A stretch of 64,000 nt of DNA from Roseibacillus sp. (GTDB taxonomy: Bacteria; Verrucomicrobiota; Verrucomicrobiia; Verrucomicrobiales; Akkermansiaceae). The notes under the pieces are model-generated. The model saw nothing but the letters and a program-made list of their open reading frames with translations. It did no database searches and was not told where the DNA came from. The stretch spans positions 32,115 through 96,114 of the forward strand of contig NZAC01000012.1 in assembly GCA_002686085.1 (NCBI GenBank), given 5' to 3'. Positions 8,388 to 18,800 of this stretch are shown in pieces (positions within the stretch are counted from its first letter, which is position 1; the number at the start of each line of letters is the position of its first letter). The position numbers and the translations under genes are program-made.

Positions 8388-10082
8388 TTACATTCGAAAA
8401 AGCCCTCCCCTCTTTCCGGCGAGGGATACGGCTCCTACGATCGAGATTCCCAGAAAGACCATGGCCCATACTCCGAGCGCCGAGGCTAACTCATAGCCAT
8501 TGCCCAGAGTGTTAAGAAGAGCGTATATCGCTTTAGTGATCGGGAAATGTTCGGCCTGTTGCGCAAGAATCAGACTGTCACTCACCTCAAGCATCGCAAA
8601 CGCAAAAGCAAGAATGCCCCCTGCCAGCAGATTTGCAGAAAGCAGCGGCAAAGCGATACGCCTCATCATTCGAAGCGGCGGCGCTCCAAGACTCAAAGCA
8701 GCCTCCTCCAAGGTCACATTACTTTGCTGTAATCCTGCAACAGCAGCCCTGACGACATAAGGCAGCCGACGCACCGCATAGGCAATGATCAGTAAGGCGG
8801 CTGGATTCCCGTTCACCCCCACAAGAAACGAGAAGGCACGCCCCTCCTGTGCGAGAGCGAGATACCCAAAGGCCAGAACGAGCCCAGGAACAGCTAGAGG
8901 AAGCATCACAAGTGCATCCAGGAGAGCCCTTCCTCGAATCGTGCTTCTCACGATAACCCACGCGATGGCAAGCCCAAGCACTAGATCAACAACCATCGCT
9001 CCGGACGCATACAGCAGGCTGTTCTGAATAGAGGGCACTACGAGGGGATGCCCCAAGGCCTCTTCATAGTGAGCACCGGTAAGCTGCTCCGGAAATACCG
9101 ACCCATACCAATCTGTCGCGGAGGAAAGAAAAATTACGCCCATGTGAGGAAGCGACGCCAGAAGGAAGACCCCGACAAAACCAATTGTAATAGCCCAACC
9201 CTTCCAACCCCTCAGCACTCTTTCCACACTTCGCCCCTTAGGCCGGGGAGCTGTCCCAAGCCTTGAGCGCCCGAGAAGAGCCTTGGAGAGTAGAAATACT
9301 GCGGAAGAAATGATCAGCATGACCGCGACCAAGGCATACGGAAACGGATTACTCTCGAGATCCTTCAGCCCATCGAAGATTTGAACCGGTGCGACCCTTG
9401 AGTAATCAAACACCAATGGCACTCCCAACTCAGTGAAGGACCAGATAAAAACAATAGCTCCTCCAGCAAAGATACCAGGCATAGTGAGAGGCATCGTAAT
9501 TCGCCTGAGCCGCCTCCACGGCGAGCACCCCAGATTCTGAGCCGCCTCCTCCATTGCCGGATCAAGATGCGCAAGTGATGCCGCAATGTTCATGTAGAGA
9601 ATCGGGTAAAGATGGAGGGCATTCATGACCACAATTCCCCAGAAGCGCCCCTCTCCCAACCAGTCCATCGGGGCAGCAGGATCCATCAATCCCAACTTTT
9701 CGAGAAAGGCGTTAAGGGAGCCCTTCACTCCCAGCATCTGCTTCACTCCAACCGCTCCCACAAAAGGAGGGAGGACGAGCGGCACAAGAATCAAGGCGGA
9801 CAGCGGGCCTTTCAAGGGAAACCGATAGCGATGCGTCAGCAGAGCAAGAGGAAAGGCGATCAAGAGCGCGGCCAGCGTACTCGTCACTCCAAGCAAGAGC
9901 GCATTCCAAAGCCCTTCAAGATAAACCGGGTTCACAAAAACCTGCGAAATGTAATCCAGAGTCAACCCGCCATTACGATCAACGAACGCTTCGCCGATCA
10001 CCATAATTACCGGGAAAAGAAAAAATACGGCAAAGAACAGGGTAACTACCGCTGTCAGAACCATAGCCCTTCGACTACTCAT
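8388..10082 (-). CDS. ABC transporter permease, fused two-domain type (iron(III)-type)
   Basis: Inner-membrane channel subunit of 564 residues with two successive six-helix permease domains in one chain, as in the FbpB/AfuB ferric iron family. Both halves carry an EAA loop that docks the ATPase: EEAAQNLGCSPWRRLRRI near residue 180 and EEAALSLGAPPLRMMRRI near residue 470. It overlaps the substrate-binding protein gene by four bases (ATGA), so the two are translationally coupled. The operon order on the minus strand is ATPase, binding protein, permease. Ferric iron is the likeliest substrate from family resemblance; other anions or organic substrates of this family cannot be excluded. Confidence 0.88.
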   Translation of the reverse strand: MSSRRAMVLTAVVTLFFAVFFLFPVIMVIGEAFVDRNGGLTLDYISQVFVNPVYLEGLWNALLLGVTSTLAALLIAFPLALLTHRYRFPLKGPLSALILVPLVLPPFVGAVGVKQMLGVKGSLNAFLEKLGLMDPAAPMDWLGEGRFWGIVVMNALHLYPILYMNIAASLAHLDPAMEEAAQNLGCSPWRRLRRITMPLTMPGIFAGGAIVFIWSFTELGVPLVFDYSRVAPVQIFDGLKDLESNPFPYALVAVMLIISSAVFLLSKALLGRSRLGTAPRPKGRSVERVLRGWKGWAITIGFVGVFLLASLPHMGVIFLSSATDWYGSVFPEQLTGAHYEEALGHPLVVPSIQNSLLYASGAMVVDLVLGLAIAWVIVRSTIRGRALLDALVMLPLAVPGLVLAFGYLALAQEGRAFSFLVGVNGNPAALLIIAYAVRRLPYVVRAAVAGLQQSNVTLEEAALSLGAPPLRMMRRIALPLLSANLLAGGILAFAFAMLEVSDSLILAQQAEHFPITKAIYALLNTLGNGYELASALGVWAMVFLGISIVGAVSLAGKRGGLFRM

Positions 10083-11560
10083 AGCCCCTCTTCCGCAAGA
10101 CGCCGCGCCTCCTCGTAATTTTCTCGGAAAAATCCTCCAAGCTGATTCATGAGTCTTACCGATTCGATCTTACTCGTTTTTAACGACGTTTTGATCGACC
10201 CGCCCGCCACGTCATAAGCAACCGCGCTCACATCATGAAAGCGGGCTGTGGCCTGTGGAGGAAAGCCAGCTTTGATCAAGGCTGCCCACGCGGCCTTCAT
10301 TTCATCATGAGGATCAATGCACATGGCCCGGATGATTGCTCTGAGTGGAGAAAACAAATGCCCGGTTAACTTACGATCGTAGGAAAACTTTTTTGCGGCC
10401 TCGAATGGCATCGCCTCGCCATCGATCATTGCTTCGAGAGTCTCCCCTCGGTAAAGATCCGGGCGAATCGGGAGGCGACGAAGGGCACGATATTTCGGAC
10501 CGGGAATAGTTCCCGGCGAGGCCGCCCAGAGCATCTGCCCCTCTCGCGAGAGGACAAACTCCACAAAAGCCTGAGCGAGCTCAGGATGAGGAGCGCCCTT
10601 GAGAACAGCAACCGGATCCACACTGATCGAGCTTCCCCCGGCAGGCATGATGTATCGCAGCCGGGAAGACCCATCTGGCTGCTTCAGCGTCTCGCTTGTT
10701 GTCCGGCCGTAGAAGTCGATGCACATTCCGGCAACCGCATTACCCTGAGCCACATCCCGGGGGATCTTGGCAGAGCTATCAGTGAAATAACGGGCATTAG
10801 CCCCGATCTTCTGGATCAGGTTCATACTCGCTTTCCAACCCCGGGCAACCACCCGCTCCCAGTCTTCCTCAGAGGACGAAACAGAAAGCTCTTCCTGAAT
10901 TTTCTGCTGAACCAGCATCTCGAAAGATTTTGTTACCGAGGAGCTCTTGGTTGTGTCGGCAAGGGCAACACCATGAATATAGCCCGGGTCGCCAAGATCA
11001 TCCCAGCTGACGGGCTCCGGAAGCCCCCGCTCGAGCAGAAGATCCGTGTTGTAGCAGATCCCAAAGCTCGAGAGCACGGACCCAACCCATGCATGTTCAG
11101 GGTCGTAAAATGTTTCCCCACTCAAGGTTGCTGGAATACCTCCCTCTTTAAACAACTCACTTCGAGTTTCAAAAATTCGGAGTTTTTCAAAGCGGTTCTG
11201 CTTGGCCTGAATCGCGAAATCATAGGCACCACCTCCGAAAAAGACATCAATCCCACACCCCACCTTTCCCCTCTCTGCCGCGGCCTCAAACCCGTTACCG
11301 ATCACTCTTACGCATTCGGATGTGCCCCCGGGAACGAGGAAGTTTACGTAGACGCTATCGCCAGACCTCTCTTCCCAGTAGGCTGAAAAAGCCTCACCGA
11401 ATTCTCGCCGCAACGTCTCTGTATGCGGCGTGATAATATCCAGCCGGAGATCCGCCTGATCCGCACCATCAGCACCTGTATCGCGTAGCGCCAGTGGCGC
11501 TGCCACTGCGCCAGTAAGTAAGCCCAGTATTAAGAGATTCTTCTTCCAGTTACTCATCAC
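10079..11560 (-). CDS. ABC transporter substrate-binding protein (iron(III)-type, long form)
   Basis: Exported binding protein of 493 residues with an N-terminal signal segment (KNLLILGLLTGAVAAPLAL). It resembles the type 2 periplasmic binding proteins of the FbpA/FutA group: an early LDIITPHTE strand, VDVFFGGGAYDF, the middle VGSVLSSFGICYNTD with WDDLGDPGYIHGVALAD, and VKGAPHPE-like text (LKGAPHPELAQAFVEFVLS) near residue 340. It is about 150 residues longer than a standard FbpA; the extra length lies mainly in the C-terminal third. It sits between the ATPase and permease genes of the same importer. Confidence 0.85.
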   Translation of the reverse strand: MMSNWKKNLLILGLLTGAVAAPLALRDTGADGADQADLRLDIITPHTETLRREFGEAFSAYWEERSGDSVYVNFLVPGGTSECVRVIGNGFEAAAERGKVGCGIDVFFGGGAYDFAIQAKQNRFEKLRIFETRSELFKEGGIPATLSGETFYDPEHAWVGSVLSSFGICYNTDLLLERGLPEPVSWDDLGDPGYIHGVALADTTKSSSVTKSFEMLVQQKIQEELSVSSSEEDWERVVARGWKASMNLIQKIGANARYFTDSSAKIPRDVAQGNAVAGMCIDFYGRTTSETLKQPDGSSRLRYIMPAGGSSISVDPVAVLKGAPHPELAQAFVEFVLSREGQMLWAASPGTIPGPKYRALRRLPIRPDLYRGETLEAMIDGEAMPFEAAKKFSYDRKLTGHLFSPLRAIIRAMCIDPHDEMKAAWAALIKAGFPPQATARFHDVSAVAYDVAGGSIKTSLKTSKIESVRLMNQLGGFFRENYEEARRLAEEGL

Positions 11561-11584
11561 GTCTTAGCGCCTGAATTTGGAATT

Positions 11585-12649
11585 CTAATCGCGAAGCACC
11601 ACCACATCCTCAACCTGCATTTTCAGTCCGACCTTAACTCCCTCTTCTAGGACAGCTCGTGGGTTCATTTCTGAAACCTGCATTTCTATCCCCTCTCCGA
11701 TTCCAACCCGATATTGAATACTCTCTCCTAGATACATCTTCTCTATTACTCGTCCCTCCAGCTGCGCTCCCTCCTGTGAAATCCGAATAGCCTCCGGCCT
11801 GATGGATACCTGAACCTGATCCTCCGAGGCAGGCATCCATTGATCATCTGTCATTCTCCCAACCAATTCTCCTACCTTGGTCACTACTGCAACTGCACCT
11901 CGGCCTGCCACATTACTTACTTTTCCTCTGAGCAGATTGGTCTCCCCAATAAAAGAGGCTACATACGAGGTCTTCGGATTCCTGTATATCTGTTCTGGAG
12001 TACCAACCTGCACAATCCTTCCTCCATCCATCACAGCAAGACGATCTGCCATGGAGAGGGCCTCTGCCTGATCGTGCGTTACGTAGACCCCTGTCAAACC
12101 ATTCTCTTTCACGATCCGCCGGATTTCAGAGCGCATCTCCAGTCTCAATTGTGCATCTAGATTCGAAAGAGGCTCATCAAGAAGAAGGCACTTGGGTTTT
12201 ACCACAAGAGCCCGGGCCAACGAGACCCGCTGTTGCTGACCACCAGACATCTGGTCAATTCCACGCCCCTCAAACCCCGGCATGCGTACCATTTCGAGGA
12301 CCTCCTTTACGCGCTGCGCAATTTCATTCTTGGGCACTTTGCGCTCTTCCAGGCCGAATCCGATATTCTGGCCAACTGTCATGTGAGGCCAGAGCGCGTA
12401 ACTCTGAAAGACCATCGCCGCCTCCCGCTTGTGAGTAGGTAAAGCGGTAACGTCCTCGCCATCGAAAGAAATCTTACCGGAGGTAGGATCCTCAAGTCCG
12501 GCAATACAGCGCAAAAGAGTTGTCTTTCCGCACCCGCTCCCCCCCAGCAGAAAAAACAACTCCCCAGCCTCCACGCCTAGGCTCACCCCATTCAGCGCCC
12601 GAACTTCTCCGAAATCCTTTACAACTGAATCTGCGCGAATGGCGTCCAT
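11585..12649 (-). CDS. ABC transporter ATP-binding protein (iron(III)/spermidine/sulfate-type)
   Basis: Energising ATPase subunit of 354 residues, cytoplasmic face of the membrane. Walker A GGSGCGKTT (near residue 35), Q-loop MVFQSYALWPHM, signature MSGGQQQRVSLARAL, Walker B CLLLDEPLSNLD and H-loop VYVTHDQAEAL are all intact. A C-terminal TOBE domain (residues ~270-354) is present, as in importers of the FbpC/PotA/CysA group. It is the first gene of the three-gene operon, with 24 bp to the binding-protein gene. Confidence 0.93.
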   Translation of the reverse strand: MDAIRADSVVKDFGEVRALNGVSLGVEAGELFFLLGGSGCGKTTLLRCIAGLEDPTSGKISFDGEDVTALPTHKREAAMVFQSYALWPHMTVGQNIGFGLEERKVPKNEIAQRVKEVLEMVRMPGFEGRGIDQMSGGQQQRVSLARALVVKPKCLLLDEPLSNLDAQLRLEMRSEIRRIVKENGLTGVYVTHDQAEALSMADRLAVMDGGRIVQVGTPEQIYRNPKTSYVASFIGETNLLRGKVSNVAGRGAVAVVTKVGELVGRMTDDQWMPASEDQVQVSIRPEAIRISQEGAQLEGRVIEKMYLGESIQYRVGIGEGIEMQVSEMNPRAVLEEGVKVGLKMQVEDVVVLRD

Positions 12650-12724
12650 AAAAACTCAATAGACGTAGTAGTCCGTTGTCCACGCCCCTTGGCAAGATCA
12701 ATCCATCGACCATTCCAGCCTAAA

Positions 12725-12758
12725 AGAAAAAAGCGGTGAACCCCAAAGGGTTCACCGC
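12725..12758 (-). terminator. Intrinsic terminator of the LamG/TSP3 gene
   Basis: On the minus strand an 11-bp perfect stem GCGGTGAACCC / GGGTTCACCGC is followed by TTTTTTC. It lies just past the stop of the 954-residue secreted protein and upstream of the ABC ATPase gene, so it separates the two transcripts. Confidence 0.9.
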
Positions 12759-12779
12759 CTATGAAAGCTCTCCTTTTAC

Positions 12780-15644
12780 CTACGGAGACGATGCCTCAAT
12801 AACCACGTTGTCAATGGTTAGGCCACTGAAAGCATCAGCCGTGCCGTCACTGACAAAGTTGAATTCCACGCGAGCGGTCTCACCAATCACTGCTTCGGGC
12901 ACAGCGATAGAAAGACTCTCATATGCGGTATCAAAGAGGCTCATATCAATCGCGACCTCCATTCCCAGCCGAACATCGTCACCAACTCGCCTGAAAACGA
13001 CCATGGCACTATCTCCAAACCCGTCCGCATCGCGGTAAGCATCAAAGGTTAACTCCGCTCCCTGCAGACCGCCAAAGTCAATCGGAGGAGAGAAAAGAGA
13101 TATGTCGGAGTCCTGACCGTAGTCACCCAGATTGGTAGACCACGCGTTCCCGGATTCATCCGCCCCAGCAAGAGGGCCGCTTGTCCCCGAGGGAGATCCA
13201 AGCTCCCACTGAGTATTGCCTGCCTGATCATTTACCACGGTGGTCCACTCTCCGGCCCCAGACTCAAAATCATCCGAGAAAAGAGCCGGCGCCGGACCGG
13301 CAATTAGCTTAAATAGCCGGAGATCTCCTGCCGGCCTCGCAATACTGTGCGTGTTGAGTGGCGGCGTCCCGGATAAGCTTTCGAGACCTGCGACCGGCGC
13401 CCAAGATGCTGGGTCGGGATTGCCCGCCGGATCATCACTTGCCACCACTGTATACACCTCGGAAGCTGAACTGTTCCACTCGAAATCAATGGTTCCTCCC
13501 CCATCGGGACTCGAAACTGTGAACTGATACTGATCCACGGGACTTGTAAATATACCGTCAAAGAAGAGGGGCCGCTCTTGCTCAAAAGCCTCTTGGATCT
13601 CCTCGTCCGTCCAGACGGAGTCATAAATCTCGACCCTGGCGATCGTCCCTGAAAAGGGGATGGGCGTATTATTTACGCTCCCCGCGTCGCTCTCAGACCC
13701 GAGACAAACCAAGGTCGGATTTCCGTCATTATACGATGCATGAACATTAAGAAGATTCGGATGCTCCTCGCTGTTATTGAATTCCCCATCGATAAAAACC
13801 CGATCTTCCAAACCATCGTAGACCCACGATAGCTGAGCCCAACGACCCTGTGTCGCCAAAATATCACTTCCATCTCCATTCGGTCCCCATCCCACATCGG
13901 GCTCATTTGGATTATCCACGGGTCCACCGCCCCAATGACCAATTGCGCCAAAGGTGGGGTGAGTGCCCTGATGCATACCGGCATTTGAGCCTAACGGGCC
14001 GCCCCGGTGGCCCCAAGAAACCACTGCCTCTTCATTACCAAATGCAGGATTAAAGACCCATGCCCGAACGGTGTAGGTCTGATTTCCAACCAGACCGAGC
14101 GTTGGAGCATCCACCGCGGCAGTCATCTTGTCTCCATTGAAGGCCAATCCCTGAACCTGAACGTCCGGATTGTCGTTCGCCGGATGACTGGCAACTTCAA
14201 CCTGCCCAATCAGAGTGGTGAATGGGCCAGCTTGCCCACGATTAACCACCGAATCAACAACCGTACCATCGACAAGGTCGAGACCAGTCATATCCACCTT
14301 CACTATCTGGTTAGAGGGGAATTCTGGCTTACTGTTGGCATCAAGGGGGTTCGTTTGGAGCCTGACCTCCTCACCATCAGTAGATCCATCGCCGTCTGTA
14401 TCAGCGTTGAACGGGTCCGTGCCGGCCTGCAATTCCTCCAGGTCACCAAGGGAATCTCCATCCGTATCAGCAACTAAGGGATCTGTTCCTGCATCTGTCA
14501 TTCCGTTGACAACAACTCCTGTTCCCGTTTCAACACTATCAAGCAATCCATCTCCGTCCGTGTCTTCATTCAAGGGGTCCGTTGGAGCGGACTGCCCATC
14601 CACCAGGCGGTTTAACTCCTCCCCATCACTTAAGCCATCACCGTCACTATCCGGATTGCATGGATCGGTCCCAAATCCCAATTCTGCGCTGTTAGAGAGG
14701 CTGTCTCCGTCAGGATCCGCATCGGCATCCGCAACATTCTTATCGAGGCAGTCATAGAGATCTTCTATAGAATCGAATATTCCGTCGCCATCCAAGTCGC
14801 TCACGTCTAGCACCCCATCAAAAAACAGGGAACGCTCTGCATTGAAGGCCGTGCGAATCTCTTCCGCCGACCGAGCTATATTTTCCACCAATACCTTTGC
14901 GATCGTTCCGCTGAAGGCAATGGGTGTACTATTCACGTTTGCCGCGTCACTTTCGGAACCGAGCGCAAAGGGTGTCGAACTACCATCCTGAAAACTCAAA
15001 TGAGGGTTCAGAGGAATATGAACCTCAGAGTTACTCAGTTCACCATCAATGAAAACGCGCTCCTCCGTTCCATCCCACACATAGGAAAGATGTGCCCACT
15101 GCCCAATGGTTGCATTAATGTCCGTTGCTGCCCCACTGGGGCCCCAGCCTACATCTGGCTGGTTGGGATCGCCAATTGCGCCGCCTCCCCAATGACCCAC
15201 CGCGCCAAAAGTGGGGTGGGTACCCTGATGCATTCCAGAATTCGATCCATTTGGACCTCCACGATGCCCCCACGAGACTATCGCCTCCTCATTTCCAAAG
15301 TCAGGATTATACACCCATGCCATCGCCGTGTAAGGCTGATTTCCGGTCAGATCAGTGGACGATAGCGGATTGGCAGAGGTCATCTTATCACCATTAAAGG
15401 CAAGACCCTGCACGAGAGCTCCCGCATTATCATTGGCTGGGTGACTGGCCACTTCAACCTGACCAATGAGTGTTGTAAAATCCCCAGCAGCTCCAGAGTT
15501 TGCCAGACTACTCACAACCGCCCCATCTAGAAAACCGAGAGCGGTCGCATTCACGTCTATCATGACATTTTCGTTCTGGGCTCTCGCACCGGAGGCGATG
15601 GCTAACCCGAGAAGCAAGGGGAAAAGGCAAGTTTGAATCTTCAT
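12780..15644 (-). CDS. Secreted protein with two LamG-like domains and thrombospondin type-3 calcium repeats
   Basis: A 954-residue exported protein with a signal peptide (MKIQTCLFPLLLGLAIASG, cleavage near ARA). Residues ~25-275 and ~450-700 are two homologous concanavalin A/LamG-like domains; both contain the pattern NEE(A)VVSWGHRGGP and GMHQGTHPTFG. Between them (~280-440) lie repeated acidic DxDGDGLxD loops typical of thrombospondin type-3 calcium-binding repeats. The C-terminal part (~790-954) has a beta-sandwich pattern resembling the MAM/immunoglobulin-like domains of adhesins. A carbohydrate- or surface-binding role is inferred. No PEP-CTERM or LPXTG sorting signal is visible. The gene is divergent from the FG-GAP/UnbV gene at 15886. 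Confidence 0.82.
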   Translation of the reverse strand: MKIQTCLFPLLLGLAIASGARAQNENVMIDVNATALGFLDGAVVSSLANSGAAGDFTTLIGQVEVASHPANDNAGALVQGLAFNGDKMTSANPLSSTDLTGNQPYTAMAWVYNPDFGNEEAIVSWGHRGGPNGSNSGMHQGTHPTFGAVGHWGGGAIGDPNQPDVGWGPSGAATDINATIGQWAHLSYVWDGTEERVFIDGELSNSEVHIPLNPHLSFQDGSSTPFALGSESDAANVNSTPIAFSGTIAKVLVENIARSAEEIRTAFNAERSLFFDGVLDVSDLDGDGIFDSIEDLYDCLDKNVADADADPDGDSLSNSAELGFGTDPCNPDSDGDGLSDGEELNRLVDGQSAPTDPLNEDTDGDGLLDSVETGTGVVVNGMTDAGTDPLVADTDGDSLGDLEELQAGTDPFNADTDGDGSTDGEEVRLQTNPLDANSKPEFPSNQIVKVDMTGLDLVDGTVVDSVVNRGQAGPFTTLIGQVEVASHPANDNPDVQVQGLAFNGDKMTAAVDAPTLGLVGNQTYTVRAWVFNPAFGNEEAVVSWGHRGGPLGSNAGMHQGTHPTFGAIGHWGGGPVDNPNEPDVGWGPNGDGSDILATQGRWAQLSWVYDGLEDRVFIDGEFNNSEEHPNLLNVHASYNDGNPTLVCLGSESDAGSVNNTPIPFSGTIARVEIYDSVWTDEEIQEAFEQERPLFFDGIFTSPVDQYQFTVSSPDGGGTIDFEWNSSASEVYTVVASDDPAGNPDPASWAPVAGLESLSGTPPLNTHSIARPAGDLRLFKLIAGPAPALFSDDFESGAGEWTTVVNDQAGNTQWELGSPSGTSGPLAGADESGNAWSTNLGDYGQDSDISLFSPPIDFGGLQGAELTFDAYRDADGFGDSAMVVFRRVGDDVRLGMEVAIDMSLFDTAYESLSIAVPEAVIGETARVEFNFVSDGTADAFSGLTIDNVVIEASSP

Positions 15645-15885
15645 TGGAATTCTTAGTGGGTATTTTATTCCTCAGGAACGTTCCTGCCATCAACCAGCCG
15701 GATAGCGGGAAATTTCCATTAGCGACCATGGTTACAATACGCTGCCTCAGGTCAATGGGATTCTGCTCGATTACCTCAGGAAAATAAATCCTACTCGGTT
15801 GTATAAACCCCTAAATACTAATAGTTTGACATCGAGCATTATGCAGGTCTCATGTCGAACCCCCACATAGAAACCCTCTTTACCC

Positions 15886-18800
15886 ATGTCCCGCTGGAAC
15901 ACTCTGGCTCTCTCCATTTTTCTCTCCATCCTCCTGCCAAAATTGGGGGCAGCTCCCAGCTCTTCGCCCCTCACCGCTCCTTCCTCTGGAGGAGAGTCAG
16001 GCCCGAGGTTTACCACCTTGCCTCCGGAACAGACCGGGATCCTGTCTGTAAACCCGATTGACATATCCCATCCTCTGAAACGCTTGTATACCTCTGCCCT
16101 AGGCGGAGGCGGTATCGCTGCTGGGGACTTTGACGGCGACGACCAGTGCGACCTCTATTTTGTCTCTGGCGCCCGCACCAACACTCTTTACCGCAACAGA
16201 GGTAGCGGGAGGTTTGAAGATATCTCCCGGGCTGCAGGAGTGGACGGGGGAAGCGCATGGGGGTCCGGAGTGGCCGCAGTCGATATTGATGGCGATAAAG
16301 ATTTAGACCTCTACATCTGTAATTATGGCTCTCCCAACCAGCTCTTCGTGAATGACGGGAAGGGGAAATTTGTGGAATCGGCTTCGCGCTTTGGACTCGC
16401 TCTCAGTGGGGCATTCGCGATGGCAGCATTTGCGGACTACGACCTTGATGGCGACCTCGATGTCTATCTCCTTGGACACAGATTCTACCGTGCTGGGGGC
16501 CGCCCTAACCGTCCCGTTACAATATTAAAGGACGGCCGCAATCAGATGCTTCCTGAATTCGAAAACTACTACGGGGTCTCCGAGCGCAGGGGGAACATGA
16601 AAATCAACAATGTTGGGGCCCCCGACAAACTTCTTCGCAACGACGGCGGTCGTTTTGTGGAAGTCACCCAGCCTGCTGGCATCTCTACGAATCGCTATCA
16701 CGGCAATTCCGTCACCTGGTGGGATTTCAACCATGATGGACTCCCTGACATCTACGTCGGCAATGACTTTGAAGATCCTGATCTTCTCTACCGCAATAAT
16801 GGCAATGGCACTTTCTCGGATGTCACCCAACACCAACTGCCTCATACAAGCTGGTTCACGATGGGAGCTGACTGCGGAGACCTGAATAATGATGGCTTAA
16901 TAGATTTTCTCTCCTCTGACATGGCGGGAACTACACATTACAAGTCAAAGACCACGATGGGAATGATGGGCGCATCAACCTGGTTCATGCAGAATACTGT
17001 CCCGGCGCAATACATGCGCAACTGTCTCTACGTGAATACTGGGACAGGACGATTTCATGAGACTGCCTTCCTCTCAGGACTTGCCTACTCGGATTGGACT
17101 TGGGCTGTGAAAATGGGGGATCTCGATTGCGATGGACTCCTCGATGTCTTCATGTCGAACGGGATGACTCGGAATTTTAACAACTCTGACAATCCTCTCG
17201 ATGTCCGAAAACTGCACGGCCAGACCGAGTGGGATCTTTATGAGGGCACTCCTACCCGTCCAGAACAGAACCTCTCTTTCCGCAATCTCGGCGCGCTCAA
17301 ATTTGTCGATAACAGCAAGAGCTGGGGCCTTGCAAAGACTGGCATGAGCTATGGCGCGGTATGGTTTGATCTGGAAGGTGATGGAGACCTTGATCTTGCT
17401 GTTGCGAATCTCAATGAGCCTCCCTCTATTCACCGCAACGACACTGCCGACGCCAATCGAGTCATCGTGAGACTGGAAGGCTCCGGCGCAAACACATCTG
17501 GTATTGGATCTACCCTGAAGATCACAACCAAGGAAGGCCTTCAGATTCGCCAGTTCAATCCGATGCGAGGCTTTAGCTCATGTGACGAGAACTCTATTCA
17601 GTTCGGACTCGGAACGTCCGATATTATTCAAAGTTTGACCGTAACATGGCCCGGAGGCCTCGAGGCAACCTATCGAGACCTCGCTGCGAATCGAAAATAC
17701 ACCCTCTATCAGCGTGATGCCGTCCCTCCAAAGATCAAACCCCGGGCTCCGGCGCCTCTTTTCCGCTCAAGCAGCGCATTAGCCGCGGCCCGGCATTGGG
17801 AAATGCCGTTTAACGATTTCCGACTTCAACCACTCCTCCCCAACCGCCAATCCCAATGGGGGCCATCTCTGGCATGCGGAGACATCGACGGGGACGGAGA
17901 CGAAGACTTTTTCCTCGGTGGATGCGCAGGGTATCTTGGCACCCTGATCATAAATCAGGGCGCTGGAAAATACACGACACAACCGTTCACGGCCGCGAGC
18001 GCCCATAAGACCAGCGAGGACCTTGGAGCCTTGTTTTTTGACTGTGACGGTGACAACGACCTTGATCTGGTGGTTGCCAGCGGCAGCGTCGAGCACCCGC
18101 CAGCCAACCCTGCGTATGCGGACCGGATTTATCTGAATGACGGTAAGGGCTACTTTGTCCCAGCGAAATCTGGATCGCTCCCGACCAATCTTGATAGTAG
18201 CAGTGTCATTGCCACTGCAGACTTTGATCGAGACGGCGATCTTGACCTCTTTATTGGAGGACGCGGCGTTCCGGGCGCCTATCCCACTGCCACGGGCAGC
18301 AGGCTACTTCGCAATTCAAATGGAAAGTTCACCGACGTATCCAAGCTGTCTCCAGCTCTGACGGAGAAGCGTATTGTCACTGGTGCGATATGGTCCGACG
18401 CCGACGGGGACGGATGGGTTGATTTGCTTATCAGCACCGAGTGGGGACCCATCCAGTTTCTCCGGAACGACAAGGGTAAACTTGTTGACGCGACAGAGGA
18501 GTCCGGACTCAGCCCCTTTCTTGGATGGTGGACGGGCATTAATGGCGCAGATATTGATCATGATGGAGATATCGATTTTCTAGTCACTAATTTTGGATTA
18601 AACACGAAATACAAGGCTAGCTCCAAGATGCCTGAGGTGCTTTTCTACGGCGACTTTGAAAACTCGGGTCGCAAACGAATCGTTGAAGCAGGTTTTGAGG
18701 GTGGCGTTTGCTACCCGCACCGTGGGTTCAGCTGCTCCCGGAACGCCATGCCTTTTGTTGGCAGCAAGCTTAAGACTTTTCATAATTTTGCTAGTGCTGC

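Noticed and set aside
15645..15885. Promoter with a TTGACA box at 15826
   Set aside because: No acceptable -10 sequence at the proper distance.
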